From NCBI RefSeq assembly GCF_009604405.1, contig NZ_WEGK01000001.1, positions 310,001 through 374,000 on the forward strand: a stretch of DNA of 64,000 nucleotides. Reading direction: 5' to 3'. Shown piece by piece: positions 17,080 through 25,633 of the stretch. How positions within the stretch are numbered: position 1 is the first letter of the stretch; every line of letters begins with the position of its first letter. The notes below the pieces were generated by a model. The model saw nothing but the letters and a program-made list of their open reading frames with translations, was not told where the DNA came from and did not search any database. This stretch comes from Nocardia macrotermitis (GTDB lineage Bacteria > Actinomycetota > Actinomycetes > Mycobacteriales > Mycobacteriaceae). A program made the translations under genes and the position numbers.

Positions 17080-18470
17080 GCGTGCTACACGGCGGTGAAG
17101 TCGTCGAACGCGCGGTGGCCGCGTCGCGGGCGGACGAGGTGATCGTGATCGTCACCGACGCCTCGGAGGCCGCGCTGCGCTGGGCCGGAAATTCCATGAC
17201 CACCAACGGATCCACCACCTCGCGGGAGTGGTCGGTGGTGTCGATCCTGCGCACGGGTCCCGCCGCGGCGCGCGTCGGCAGCGTGAGTTCCACCAGCGTC
17301 GACCCGGCCGATATCGAGGCCGTGGTGCGCGCCAGCGAGGCAGCCGCACGCTCGGCCGCACCGGCCCGCGACGCAGTGCCGCTGCTGGCACCGGACACCG
17401 TCGGCCTGCACCTCGACCAGGACTGGGCCGCGGCTCCGGCCGCGACCGGAATCGACGTGTTCACCGGCCTGGCCGCCGATCTGGCCAGCGGTTTCGACGG
17501 CGCGGACCGGCTCTACGGCTTCGCCCACCACCAACTGCACACCACCTGGCTGGGCACCTCCACCGGCATCCGCCGCCGCTGGACCCAGCCGACCGGATCG
17601 GTGGAGATCAACGGCAAGCGCGGCTCGGACGCGGACACCGCGAGCGCCTGGGTCGGTGCGGGCACCCTCGATTTCGCCGACGTCGACACTCCGGGCCTGC
17701 TCACCGAACTCGCGCGCCGACTGGACTGGAACGCCCGCCGGGTCGACCTGCCCGCCGGACGCTACGAGACGCTGCTGCCGCCGTGCGCGGTCGCGGATCT
17801 GCTGATCAACCTGGTCTGGGAGATGCAGGGCCGCGGCGCGAACGAGGGTCACACGGCCTTCTCCCGCGCGGGCGGCACCCGAATCGGCGAGCGGCTCACC
17901 GATATTCCGCTCACCCTGTACTCCGATCCCAGCGCGACCGGCCTGGAGTACCGGCCGTTCGTGGCGACCGCGTCCTCCTCGGACGCGCTGTCGGTCTTCG
18001 ACAACGGCCTCCCGGCGCAACGCGTGGACTGGGTGCGCGAGGGCGTGATCGACAATCTGGTGTACCCCCGCGCGATCGCCGCCGAATTCGACGCGCCCGT
18101 CACGGTTCCCGGCGACAACCTGCTGATGACCGGCGGTTCCGCGGCCACCCTCGCCGATATGATCGCGAGCACCGAGCGCGGACTGCTGCTGACCTGCCTG
18201 TGGTACATCCGCGAGGTCGATCCGGCCACGCTGCTGCTCACCGGCCTGACCCGCGACGGGGTGTATCTGATCGAGGACGGCGCGATCACCGCCGCGGTGA
18301 ACAACTTCCGCTTCAACGAGAGCCCGCTGGACCTGTTGCGCCGCACCACCGAGGCCGGGGCGACCGAACTCACCCTGCCGCGCGAATGGAAGGACTGGTT
18401 CACCCGAACGGCCATGCCCGCCTTGCGAATTCCCGACTTCCACATGTCCTCGGTGAGCCGCGCGACCTGA
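17076..18470 (+). CDS. tldE: TldE/PmbA metalloprotease partner subunit
   Basis: The non-catalytic partner of TldD, 464 residues. It shares the overall TldD/PmbA fold but lacks a HExxxH metal site, as expected for TldE. The equivalent region reads NLVWEMQGRGANEGHTAF. The C-terminus contains the family stretch NLLMTGGSAATLADM followed by WYIREVDPATLLLTG. It starts at a GTG inside the tldD stop codon. Confidence 0.93.
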   Translation: MSVLHGGEVVERAVAASRADEVIVIVTDASEAALRWAGNSMTTNGSTTSREWSVVSILRTGPAAARVGSVSSTSVDPADIEAVVRASEAAARSAAPARDAVPLLAPDTVGLHLDQDWAAAPAATGIDVFTGLAADLASGFDGADRLYGFAHHQLHTTWLGTSTGIRRRWTQPTGSVEINGKRGSDADTASAWVGAGTLDFADVDTPGLLTELARRLDWNARRVDLPAGRYETLLPPCAVADLLINLVWEMQGRGANEGHTAFSRAGGTRIGERLTDIPLTLYSDPSATGLEYRPFVATASSSDALSVFDNGLPAQRVDWVREGVIDNLVYPRAIAAEFDAPVTVPGDNLLMTGGSAATLADMIASTERGLLLTCLWYIREVDPATLLLTGLTRDGVYLIEDGAITAAVNNFRFNESPLDLLRRTTEAGATELTLPREWKDWFTRTAMPALRIPDFHMSSVSRAT

Positions 18471-18581
18471 CGTACGCCATGTCCGGAGCGGACGGGATCA
18501 CACCGTCCGCCCGCGCGATGACGCTACAACTGGACGGCCGATATGGCAGAATCGCCGCCACACAGTCGAAGCGGGGGCAGC

Positions 18582-18998
18582 ATGACAGACGACAGCGGAA
18601 GCCGGGTTTTCGGCCCACTGATCGAGCAGGCCAAATCCGGCTCGGTATCGCTCAACGTGGAGCCGCAGGCATTCCTGGCGCTGGATCGGGCTCTGCAACA
18701 ACGCAAAACCGAAATCCAGACGATCCAGAAACTGGTCCAGCAGGTGCAGACGCACGAGGCGTGGGGGCTGGGCGAGAACTCCGCCATCCTCACCTCGGCG
18801 CACACCATCGCCCAGCGTTTCCGGGCCAAGGGCGCGGGCGGGGCCAACAACGCCTACGACACCCTCCAGGATCACTGGCGCACCGCCGACGAGATGCAGA
18901 CCCTGTTCCGGGCGATCTGTGATCGGCTACAGCAGACCGACAGCGAGTTCGCCGCGAAACTCCGTGCGGCACAGGCGGCTACGGGGGAGGCGGTATGA
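18582..18998 (+). CDS. Small helical protein of an EspG-associated type VII secretion module
   Basis: 138 residues, probably all-helical, with no signal peptide or membrane segment. It contains a W-x-x-G-like turn (HEAWGLGEN, about residue 65) in the middle of a helical hairpin, as in WXG100 and PE proteins, but I do not recognise the exact family. It is encoded directly before the PPE-like protein, with a four-base overlap, and ahead of an EspG-like gene; this is the order of PE-PPE-EspG modules in mycobacteria. By context it is the likely partner of the PPE-like protein in a secreted heterodimer. ATG at 18582 has a GGGGGC purine-rich site just upstream; the longer frame start is less plausible. 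Confidence 0.7.
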   Translation: MTDDSGSRVFGPLIEQAKSGSVSLNVEPQAFLALDRALQQRKTEIQTIQKLVQQVQTHEAWGLGENSAILTSAHTIAQRFRAKGAGGANNAYDTLQDHWRTADEMQTLFRAICDRLQQTDSEFAAKLRAAQAATGEAV

Positions 18999-20767
18999 CG
19001 GCCTACGATGCGCCGGGCATCACCGATCCGGAGAACGTCGACTCGCTCACCCATCAGCAGATCTACGACGCGTTCCAGACCGTCGCGCAGAGTTCCGGTG
19101 ATGTGGTGACGGCCTGGCAGCAGGCCGGAACCCAGTGGCGCACATCCACTTCCAACCTGGTCAAGGCCGTGCGTTCGGCGGTGGACGGGCAGTGGACGGG
19201 CGCGTCGGCCGAGGCCGCGGTCACCGCGCTGGTCGACTACGGCAATCAGGCCGGGCAGCTGGCGGATCTGTTCGACGCCGCCGGACAGACCGTGTCGAAT
19301 ACCGCGCAGGCCGCCCTCACCACCAAGGCGTACATTCCCGCACCCGTTCCGGTGAGCGCCGATCAGACCAAGGATCCGTCCGGTTTCGACCGGCAGACCC
19401 GCGACGCGAGCAAGGCCCAGGACGACGCCCGGCAGGTGATGCAGCAGCGGTACGTGGTGCCGTTCACCGATCAGGACAAGCTGATCCCGACCTTCCCGGA
19501 CGCGGTGCCCGTCGCCAGCGGCGACGCGAGTGCGGCGAGTGCCTCCGCGGCGACGTCGGCGACGAAGCCGACCGCCTGGACCAACGGTGCGTCGAACTCC
19601 ACCGCACCGGCGAGCGTCACCTCGCTGCTGCACGACCTGCCGTTTTCGACGTCGTCCGATTCACCCCTCGGGCAGTTCCTGCACCTCCCGTCGTCGGGCA
19701 CGCCCACCACCAGCGATGTGTTGTTCCAGCAGCCCTCGACGAGCAGTCCGGTCCGCGCCGATCGGGATCAGAATCCCCTGATTCCCCAGGCCGCGCCGAG
19801 GACCGCTCCCGACCAGGCCGCGCCGACCACGCCCGCGGCGGTGCACCCCGACGCGTCCAATCCGGTCCCGGTCGTGGATCAGCACGACTCGAATCAGCAG
19901 CACCCGAATTCCGTTCAGCAGCAACCGGAATCGGAGCAGCCGCAGCAGAACTCGGATCATTCGGCGACGCCGGAGCAGACCCGGACCGCCGGGACCTCGA
20001 CCGATACGGTTCGGCCCGGGCACGACAGTATGGCGAACCCGTCCACCGGCGGGTCCTCCCCCAACTCGACTCCCGCACCGAATTCGAATCCCGCGCCGAA
20101 CTCCACCCCGGCGCCCAACTCGACTCCGACGCCGAACACCGGTTCGGCGAGTCCGGTTCCGGGCGGCTCGACGCCGAATTTCTCCACTCCGTCGCCCGGT
20201 TCGGCAGGGTCGATTCCGGCCATACCGACACCGGCACCCAGCACACCCGCGCCGATGCCGAGCACTCCGCTACCCAGCGCACCGGCCCCCAGCGTGCCGA
20301 CTCCGATGCCGAGTTCCCCCACTCCCGCACCGAATTTCACAGCCCCGACGCCGAGTTCGCCCGCACCGGTATCGAATACACCGATCCCCGCGCCGAACGT
20401 GCCGGCTCCCGCGCCCGGCACCTCGACACCCGCGCCCGCGGCACCCAAACCGATGCCGAGCGCACCCACACCCGGCGTCCAGGCACCGGCGGCGCAGGCC
20501 ACACCCGTGCGCCCGATGGTCTCGCCACTACCACCCGAGGTGCTGGCCGAACCGGCGGCGACCGCGGTCACCGGCGCGGCCGTGGCGGAGGTGCTGTCCG
20601 ATCCGGGCCACCATCACACCGGCGCGGATCATCGGGCGCCGCGACTACGCGTCAGATACGAGGGCGATCGGGACCGGACGGGCAAGAAGGTCGAACTACG
20701 GCACGACTCGACCGCGGAGATGGCCGGAACAGACGAGCACATCGTCCAGCCGACGATTGGTGAATAA
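18995..20767 (+). CDS. PPE/WXG100-like protein with long proline-rich tail
   Basis: 590 residues. The N-terminal ~180 residues are helical with a WTG turn (DGQWTGASAEAA, about residue 70), the arrangement of PPE/WXG100-type secretion substrates. Residues ~180-330 are Ser/Thr/Gln-rich. Residues ~340-520 are a degenerate repeat of P-A-P-N-S-T-P type units, as in secreted or wall-spanning proteins. The C-terminal ~60 residues are charged and of unknown fold. No Sec signal or membrane helix is present, so export, if any, would use a type VII system. It overlaps the upstream partner by four bases and is followed without a gap by the EspG-like gene (TAAATG). The low-complexity region explains the long open frames on the opposite strand. 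Confidence 0.75.
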   Translation: MTAYDAPGITDPENVDSLTHQQIYDAFQTVAQSSGDVVTAWQQAGTQWRTSTSNLVKAVRSAVDGQWTGASAEAAVTALVDYGNQAGQLADLFDAAGQTVSNTAQAALTTKAYIPAPVPVSADQTKDPSGFDRQTRDASKAQDDARQVMQQRYVVPFTDQDKLIPTFPDAVPVASGDASAASASAATSATKPTAWTNGASNSTAPASVTSLLHDLPFSTSSDSPLGQFLHLPSSGTPTTSDVLFQQPSTSSPVRADRDQNPLIPQAAPRTAPDQAAPTTPAAVHPDASNPVPVVDQHDSNQQHPNSVQQQPESEQPQQNSDHSATPEQTRTAGTSTDTVRPGHDSMANPSTGGSSPNSTPAPNSNPAPNSTPAPNSTPTPNTGSASPVPGGSTPNFSTPSPGSAGSIPAIPTPAPSTPAPMPSTPLPSAPAPSVPTPMPSSPTPAPNFTAPTPSSPAPVSNTPIPAPNVPAPAPGTSTPAPAAPKPMPSAPTPGVQAPAAQATPVRPMVSPLPPEVLAEPAATAVTGAAVAEVLSDPGHHHTGADHRAPRLRVRYEGDRDRTGKKVELRHDSTAEMAGTDEHIVQPTIGE

Positions 20768-21556
20768 ATGGCCACCTGGTCGTTCGAGGACGAGGAATTC
20801 GCGGCCCTGTGGTTCGGTCCCGCGAACGACCGGATGCTCTATCCGCTGCATTACCTGTCCCGATTCGGCCACGTCAACGAGCGCGACACCTATTGGGAGC
20901 AGGTCCGGCGGAAATACTCCGAGCAGGGACGGCTGAGCTGGGATCAGGCCGATCTGCTGCGGCGGGCGTTCACCGTGCTGACCGATCCGGAGGTGTGGGC
21001 GGAGATCCACGGCGTCTCGGATCAGGCCGGGCCGATCCGGGTCGCCGCGGCCCGCCACGACCGACATGCCGCTCTCGCAATACAATTCACGCGCCGGCCG
21101 CGTATCGAGCTCAGTATCGTCAGCTCCGATCGGCTCTCGTCGGTGCTGGCCGGGCTGCTGCCGGACTGCGCGCCGGGCAGGCAACGGGCACAGGCGTTCG
21201 CCGCGGCCGATCTGTATCCGGAACGTCAGTCGGTGCTGCACTACAACGGGGAATCGACTCCGCTGCAACGGTATCGGCGACTGGTTCGGCGTCCGGCGGG
21301 CGGGGCCGGGGTGATCACGGTCTTCCGGGGGCCGCGCAATCGCGGCGGCGAGCAGCCCCGCAAGGTCGGCGCGGTGCGCTGGTACGACATCGACGAGGAC
21401 GGCCGGTACATGGAAACCGGCAACCGCACCGTCACGGTGCAGCCCGCCGATACCGCCGGGATCCAGGTCGCGATCGCCCGATTGCTCGATCACGCGCTGG
21501 CCGAGTATCGCGATCACGTGGACGACGTCGGGGAGTGCACACCCCGGTATGCCTAG
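20768..21556 (+). CDS. EspG-family type VII secretion chaperone
   Basis: 262 residues. The N-terminus, WSFEDEEFAALWFGP...LYPLHYL, matches the EspG (ESX secretion-associated protein) family, cytosolic chaperones that bind the tip of PE-PPE dimers and keep them soluble until export by the ESX machine. The C-terminal half (VGAVRWYDIDEDGRYM) contains the expected strand-rich region. The start ATG abuts the stop of the PPE-like gene, so translation is coupled. No EccB/C/D/E or MycP gene is in the window, so the module must rely on secretion genes elsewhere. Confidence 0.82.
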   Translation: MATWSFEDEEFAALWFGPANDRMLYPLHYLSRFGHVNERDTYWEQVRRKYSEQGRLSWDQADLLRRAFTVLTDPEVWAEIHGVSDQAGPIRVAAARHDRHAALAIQFTRRPRIELSIVSSDRLSSVLAGLLPDCAPGRQRAQAFAAADLYPERQSVLHYNGESTPLQRYRRLVRRPAGGAGVITVFRGPRNRGGEQPRKVGAVRWYDIDEDGRYMETGNRTVTVQPADTAGIQVAIARLLDHALAEYRDHVDDVGECTPRYA

Positions 21557-21581
21557 CGAATACTGTTCCGCCGCATGATGA

Positions 21582-21599
21582 TCCGGCTGTCATGCCGGA
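21582..21599. terminator. Hairpin between convergent genes
   Basis: TCCGGC-TGTCAT-GCCGGA, a six-base stem with a six-base loop in the 49-base gap between the converging EspG-like and reductase genes. It could serve both strands. The stem is short. Confidence 0.35.
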
Positions 21600-21605
21600 C
21601 TCCGC

Positions 21606-22079
21606 TCAAGACACCGCGCGCGGATGCAGCCGTACCACGGCCGTCCCCTTCGCCAAGGCGGCTTGTAGCTCGGCCCGGTTCACGGTCCCATCGGAGTCGA
21701 GGCTGATTCCGGCGAACCGGCCGTGGACGGGGTTCTGTTCCAGGATGATCCGGTACAGATCGGCGATCGACTCCCCCTCGGTGATCACCTCCCAGTCCGC
21801 GCGAATCTCCTTCCCGCGCAACGTAACCCGAACGGGCTCACCCTGACGCAGATTGCGCCGCCAGCGAGCCGCGGTACCGATCAGCAGATCGCCCTCGTGC
21901 GAGGCATAACCGACCGGGTTGGCGTACTCGCGCCCGGTCTTGCGACCGACGACGGTGACGATCAGCAACTTGCCGCTGAAGATGCGGTGCAGCCGGGACC
22001 GCAGCAGGTAGCGCACCGCGGCATCCCAGGAACGTTGCACGCGGGATTGAGCGGGTGGACGAGTCGTACTGGCAGACAT
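21606..22079 (-). CDS. F420-dependent nitroreductase/quinone reductase family protein (DDN-like)
   Basis: 157 residues of the deazaflavin-dependent oxidoreductase group that includes M. tuberculosis Ddn. Recognisable features are the N-terminal helix, VVGRKTGREYANPVGY for cofactor binding, and RWRRNLRQG-VRVTLRGKEI. Members use F420H2 to reduce quinones or nitroaromatic compounds; the physiological substrate is not predictable. ATG at 22079 is supported by GGAGG seven bases upstream, so the longer frame is rejected. It is divergent from a TetR gene, with a perfect palindrome between them, and is therefore the likely target of that repressor. Confidence 0.85.
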   Translation of the reverse strand: MSASTTRPPAQSRVQRSWDAAVRYLLRSRLHRIFSGKLLIVTVVGRKTGREYANPVGYASHEGDLLIGTAARWRRNLRQGEPVRVTLRGKEIRADWEVITEGESIADLYRIILEQNPVHGRFAGISLDSDGTVNRAELQAALAKGTAVVRLHPRAVS

Positions 22080-22107
22080 GGTGAGCACCTCCGGATCACC
22101 GATTTGC

Positions 22108-22121
22108 TGAGTGTACACTCA
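22108..22121. promoter_or_regulatory. Perfect 14-bp palindrome, probable TetR operator
   Basis: TGAGTGTACACTCA lies 29 bases before the reductase start and 57 before the TetR start, in the only intergenic space they share. A perfect palindrome of this size next to a TetR gene is the usual arrangement for an autoregulated repressor. Confidence 0.65.
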
Positions 22122-22177
22122 AAAAATACGACGAGATGCGGCATACTGCAAGGGAGAATCGAATTCCAGGAGATGAT

Positions 22178-22783
22178 GTGCCTTCCGAACGCGCGGCCCG
22201 CGGCCGGCCCCGCACCGGCGTGCGCGAGGCCGTGATCGCCAGCGCGCAGCAGACACTCGCCGAATCCGGTCTGGTCCGCACGTCCACCAAAGAGATCGCG
22301 CGGCGGGCGGGCGTCGCCGAATCGAGCATCTTCTACCACTTCGGCGACCGGATGGGCCTGCTGCACGCGGTGCTCCAGCGGCAACTACAACCCCTGAAGG
22401 AACTCCTGGGGGATCGTCCCGGCACCGAACACACCCTGCGCGAGGATCTGCTGGATCTGCTCATCGCGCTCGAGGAGTTCTATCTCGCGGCCATACCGGC
22501 CATCGCCGCCATCCAATCCGATGCCGAACTGCGCGAATCCTACGAAAAGCGCAGTCGCGACCTGGATCTGGGCCCGCACCGCGCCGTCGACGCCATCCTC
22601 GCCCACCTGTCCCCCGGTGCTGCGGACCTGCGTCCGGCGGCACTGCTCCTGACCGGCGCCGCGCATCAGCGCGCGCTGCAACGCCATCTCAGCCCGCCCG
22701 ACGCCCTGGACGTCCTGCCCACGCGGGAGGATCTCGCCGATGCGCTACTGCCCGTCTTCGAATCCGCGTTGCGCGGGCGCTGA
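22178..22783 (+). CDS. TetR-family repressor
   Basis: 201 residues. The DNA-binding domain follows RGRPRTGVREAVIASA and includes TSTKEIARRAGVAESSIFYHF. The C-terminal domain is of the general ligand-binding type. The GTG at 22178 is preferred over the upstream in-frame ATG because AGGAG lies eight bases before it and the N-terminus then has normal length. It probably controls itself and the divergent F420-type reductase through the palindrome at 22108-22121. Confidence 0.88.
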   Translation: MPSERAARGRPRTGVREAVIASAQQTLAESGLVRTSTKEIARRAGVAESSIFYHFGDRMGLLHAVLQRQLQPLKELLGDRPGTEHTLREDLLDLLIALEEFYLAAIPAIAAIQSDAELRESYEKRSRDLDLGPHRAVDAILAHLSPGAADLRPAALLLTGAAHQRALQRHLSPPDALDVLPTREDLADALLPVFESALRGR

Positions 22784-22904
22784 CCGATCGCATCCCGCGG
22801 CCGCCGTCGACCACGGTTGCCGTGCACGACGAATCCTTCTGTCCCACTGAGGAATTCTCGTCACACTCGCTCAGCGAGGCTGGGTGATCACGACCCGCGC
22901 CCGC

Positions 22905-23651
22905 TCATGCCCGCCGCCCGCCGTCGACCGACAAGGCGATGCCGGTGACATAGGACGCGGCGTCCGAGCACAACCAGACCGCCGCGGCGGCGGCCTCCTC
23001 CGGACTCGCCAGCCGTCCGAGCGGAGTGTTCGCGGCCTGCCGCACGATCATGTCGGTACCGGCCGCGACCTGCTCGAATCCGGGTGTCAGGGTCGGTCCC
23101 GGGCAGACGGCGTTGACCCGGATGTTCCGATCGGCGTAATCGACCGCGGCGACCTTGGTCAGCCCGACGATGCCGTGTTTGGCGGCCACGTAGGCCGGGG
23201 CCATCGGGATCGCGTACAGACCGCCGTTGGACGCGACGTTCACGATCGCCCCGCCGTCCGCGAGCAGCGGCAGCTCGTACTTCATGCACAGGAAGGTGCC
23301 GGTGAGGTTGACGCCGATCACCCGGTCGAATTCGGCCGCGGTCAACTCGTCGAGCCGCCGGTGATGCGAGGCCAGCCCGGCGTTGTTCACCGCGAAATCG
23401 AGACCGCCGAACGCCTCGAGCGTGCGTTCGACGGCGGCGCGCACCGCGGATTCTTCGGCGATGTCGACCGTAACGGCCAGTGCCGCACCACCATTCGCGG
23501 TGATCGTCGCGGCGGTCGCGGCCGCCGCATCCGGGTCGATGTCCAGCACCGCGACCGCGGCCCCCGCCCGCGCGAACGCCACCGCGGCCGCCCGGCCGAT
23601 CCCGCTGCCCGCGCCCGTGACCAGGCCGACCCTCCGGTTCTCGGCGCTCAT
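22905..23651 (-). CDS. Short-chain dehydrogenase/reductase
   Basis: 248-residue NAD(P)-dependent oxidoreductase with a classical SDR layout: nucleotide-binding TGAGSGIG at the N-terminus, an aspartate after the second strand (VLDIDPD, favouring NAD(H)), NNAG, the catalytic serine in NVASNGG, the YVAAK tyrosine/lysine pair and the C-terminal VDGG. Its start overlaps the stop of the upstream 105-residue gene by four bases, so the two are co-translated. A divergent LysR regulator suggests inducible use of a small aromatic or acyl substrate (inference). Confidence 0.92.
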   Translation of the reverse strand: MSAENRRVGLVTGAGSGIGRAAAVAFARAGAAVAVLDIDPDAAAATAATITANGGAALAVTVDIAEESAVRAAVERTLEAFGGLDFAVNNAGLASHHRRLDELTAAEFDRVIGVNLTGTFLCMKYELPLLADGGAIVNVASNGGLYAIPMAPAYVAAKHGIVGLTKVAAVDYADRNIRVNAVCPGPTLTPGFEQVAAGTDMIVRQAANTPLGRLASPEEAAAAAVWLCSDAASYVTGIALSVDGGRRA

Positions 23652-23965
23652 ACCAGCGGCTCGTGGTTCGCGAAAGCCACCTTGTACGGGTACCGCGACT
23701 GCCAGCGGTCGATGATCTCGTGCACGCTCGGCGCGGCGAACGCCTTGCCCAGCGTCTCGAGGTCGGGCAGCGCGAACTGGATGACCGCCGTCGCGATCAG
23801 CGCCGGAATCTCCGCTTCGCCCGGAATCGCGAGATGCCGCCGGGCCACGACGGACTGTGCGAGGCCGGTGCCGAGCATGGCCTGTTCGATATCCGCGAGG
23901 TATCGGTCGAGTTCGGTATCGGGCAGCGGCTCGTCGAAGGCGACGATCATCGTGTGGTTGATCAT
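23648..23965 (-). CDS. Small protein, possibly dimeric alpha-beta barrel (EthD/muconolactone isomerase-like)
   Basis: 105 residues, predicted ferredoxin-like alpha-beta composition without membrane segments. The pattern INHTMIVAFDEPLP ... LIATAVIQFALPDLETLGKAFAAP is reminiscent of EthD or stress-responsive alpha-beta-barrel proteins that often accompany dehydrogenases in degradation operons, but I cannot assign the family firmly. It is first in a two-gene operon with the SDR and is divergent from lysR. Confidence 0.65.
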   Translation of the reverse strand: MINHTMIVAFDEPLPDTELDRYLADIEQAMLGTGLAQSVVARRHLAIPGEAEIPALIATAVIQFALPDLETLGKAFAAPSVHEIIDRWQSRYPYKVAFANHEPLV

Positions 23966-24011
23966 GAGGTAATTCTCGGTCGATCACCGCGCGCGCGTCC
24001 AAGACCGGTTC

Positions 24012-24027
24012 GTTATCCGGCGATAAC
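24012..24027. promoter_or_regulatory. LysR-type operator candidate
   Basis: GTTATCCGGCGATAAC, six-base arms around a four-base spacer, lies eight bases before the lysR start and about 46 before the divergent operon. It contains the T-N11-A element expected for LysR proteins. The location next to lysR fits autorepression. Confidence 0.6.
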
Positions 24028-24035
24028 CTGGAGGC

Positions 24036-24935
24036 ATGATCGAACTGGAGACCCGAGAGCTCGAATACTTCATCGCGGTGGCCGACGAACTGCATTTCGG
24101 CCGCGCCGCGATCCAACTGTCGATCGCCCAACCGGCACTGTCCAAGGCGATCCGGCGGATCGAGAGCAGGCTCGGCGTCACGCTGTTCGTGCGTTCGAGC
24201 CGACACGTCGAGCTCACCCCGGCCGGGGAGGCCCTGCGCGAGCACGGGCGGCACGCGCTCAACGCGGTCACCGCCGCGATCCGCAACACCAGGCACGCCG
24301 GTGACGCGCGGACCCATCTGCGACTGGTGCTCAAACCCGGTGGCGACGCGGGACTGCTGTCCGGAATCCTGGCCGAATACTCGCATCAGCCCGACGCCCG
24401 GCGAGTGGACATCCTGTTCAGCGGCCCCACCGACCGCACCGACTTCCTGCACGAGGACCGCGCCGACGTCGGCCTGCTCTACTCCCCCTTCGACGACCTG
24501 ACGGGCCTCGCCCACGAAATACTGCACACCGAAGGCCGCGTCGTCATCGTCCCGCGCCACCACCGCCTCGCCACCCGCACCTCGGTGCGCATGTCCGACC
24601 TGGAAGGCGAAACCCTCCCCTGCTGGAAAGGCCTCCCCGGCGATGCCGGCACCGGCCCCGAGGTCTCCGACGTGGTCCAGATGATGCACATGATCGCCGT
24701 GGACCGCATGATCGCGATCCTCCCCCGCTCCCTGGTCTCCCACACCCCGCCCGACCTCACCGCCATCCCCGTCTCCGACGCCCCACCCAGCCACCTGGTC
24801 CTGGCCTGGAACCAACACGACCACCGCCCCGCGATCACCTCGTTCGTCACCGCAGCCCTACGCGCCCACCCCACCGCCGACCCGAACGCCGAAATCAACC
24901 ACGCGCCAACCATTTCGGCCCACAGCATGGCCTGA
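24036..24935 (+). CDS. LysR-family transcriptional regulator
   Basis: 299 residues. The N-terminal winged helix contains LEYFIAVADELHFGRAAIQLSIAQPALSKAIRRIE in pieces typical of the family, followed by the linker helix and a periplasmic-binding-like effector domain. It is divergent from the small-protein/SDR operon, with a dyad operator between them, so that operon is the probable target. The inducer is unknown. Confidence 0.92.
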   Translation: MIELETRELEYFIAVADELHFGRAAIQLSIAQPALSKAIRRIESRLGVTLFVRSSRHVELTPAGEALREHGRHALNAVTAAIRNTRHAGDARTHLRLVLKPGGDAGLLSGILAEYSHQPDARRVDILFSGPTDRTDFLHEDRADVGLLYSPFDDLTGLAHEILHTEGRVVIVPRHHRLATRTSVRMSDLEGETLPCWKGLPGDAGTGPEVSDVVQMMHMIAVDRMIAILPRSLVSHTPPDLTAIPVSDAPPSHLVLAWNQHDHRPAITSFVTAALRAHPTADPNAEINHAPTISAHSMA

Positions 24936-25269
24936 CCCGCCCGCCAACCGGCGCCTCAGGCCCATCACCATGTCGGCACCACTCGAACGTAATCACCCAT
25001 GAATTCGGAAACTACTGGGCCACAGCGTATCTCATGTACACGAACATGCCCGTCCCGCCGGTTCGAGCCATGGAACCAGCCGCGAGAAGCAACGTACCCA
25101 CCCGACTTCGTGACGGAAGCGGCTCGGAGGTGGCCCAGCACCCGACGACTCGCACATGCTGGACATCGCGAGTCACCGAGATGAGCCGAGCACAGTCGGT
25201 GCAGCAGCGGAATATCTTGTGCCACAAGTCAACTCGGTCGAGTCGAGATCACCCGAAACTCGCCGGGGT
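24936..25269. other. Intergenic region, no supported gene
   Basis: 334 bases between lysR and the XRE regulator. Open frames of 71 and 86 codons exist on the minus strand (one with CPAC and CTDC-like pairs), but they lack ribosome sites and recognisable similarity, so I do not call them. A GGTTCGAGCC string near 25060 resembles a tRNA T-arm, but no matching acceptor or D-arm is present. Confidence 0.5.
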
Positions 25270-25533
25270 TCAGGCGGATTCGGCGAGGGCGGCGGACTGC
25301 CAGACATCGGCGAGATCCTGGAGAGGGATGCCCAGGGCGCGACTCAGGCCGACGACGGTGCCGAAGGCGGGGCTGGGGAGGCGGCCGGATTCGATCTTGC
25401 GGAGGGTTTCCGGGGAGATTCCGGCGGCCTGCGCGATATCGCCGAGCTCCCGGTCCGCACGCGCCGAGCGCAGGTACGCGCCGAGGCGGCGGCCTGCTTC
25501 GACCTGCGCCGGAGTGAGCGGGAGACGGACCAT
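25270..25533 (-). CDS. XRE-family helix-turn-helix regulator
   Basis: 87 residues, essentially one Cro/CI-type domain: GRRLGAYLRSARADRELGD, then IAQAAGISPETLRKIESGR as the helix-turn-helix, then AFGTVVGLSRALGIPLQDLADVW. ATG at 25533 is preferred to the longer frame, whose extra codons would be the operator repeats themselves. It is divergent from a methionine aminopeptidase gene, and all three palindromic operators lie in the 100 bases between them, so it is probably an autorepressor that also controls the aminopeptidase. Confidence 0.88.
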   Translation of the reverse strand: MVRLPLTPAQVEAGRRLGAYLRSARADRELGDIAQAAGISPETLRKIESGRLPSPAFGTVVGLSRALGIPLQDLADVWQSAALAESA

Positions 25534-25550
25534 GCCGTCAGAGTACGAGT

Positions 25551-25618
25551 GGTATTCAAATACCGCAAGCAGGGTTGGTATATAAATACCGAGTGGGCTA
25601 CGGTGGTATTTAAATACC
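25551..25618. promoter_or_regulatory. Three-copy operator array GGTAT-TNAA-ATACC
   Basis: Three near-identical 14-base palindromes: GGTATTCAAATACC (25551-25564), GGTATATAAATACC (25577-25590) and GGTATTTAAATACC (25605-25618), with start-to-start distances of 26 and 28 bases. The last is a perfect palindrome; the other two differ by one central base. The sites are strikingly AT-rich in GC-rich DNA, and the last ends just before the aminopeptidase ribosome site. They are the likely binding sites for the divergent XRE regulator. Confidence 0.8.
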
Positions 25619-25633
25619 AATCAGGAGGTGCCC

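Noticed and set aside
19135..20763. Alternative-frame proteins in the PPE-like gene
   Set aside because: They result from the repetitive proline codons; the frame used has start/stop overlaps with both neighbours.
24965..25227. Small cysteine-containing minus-strand genes or a tRNA
   Set aside because: No start signal, no recognised similarity and no complete cloverleaf; only a T-arm-like string.
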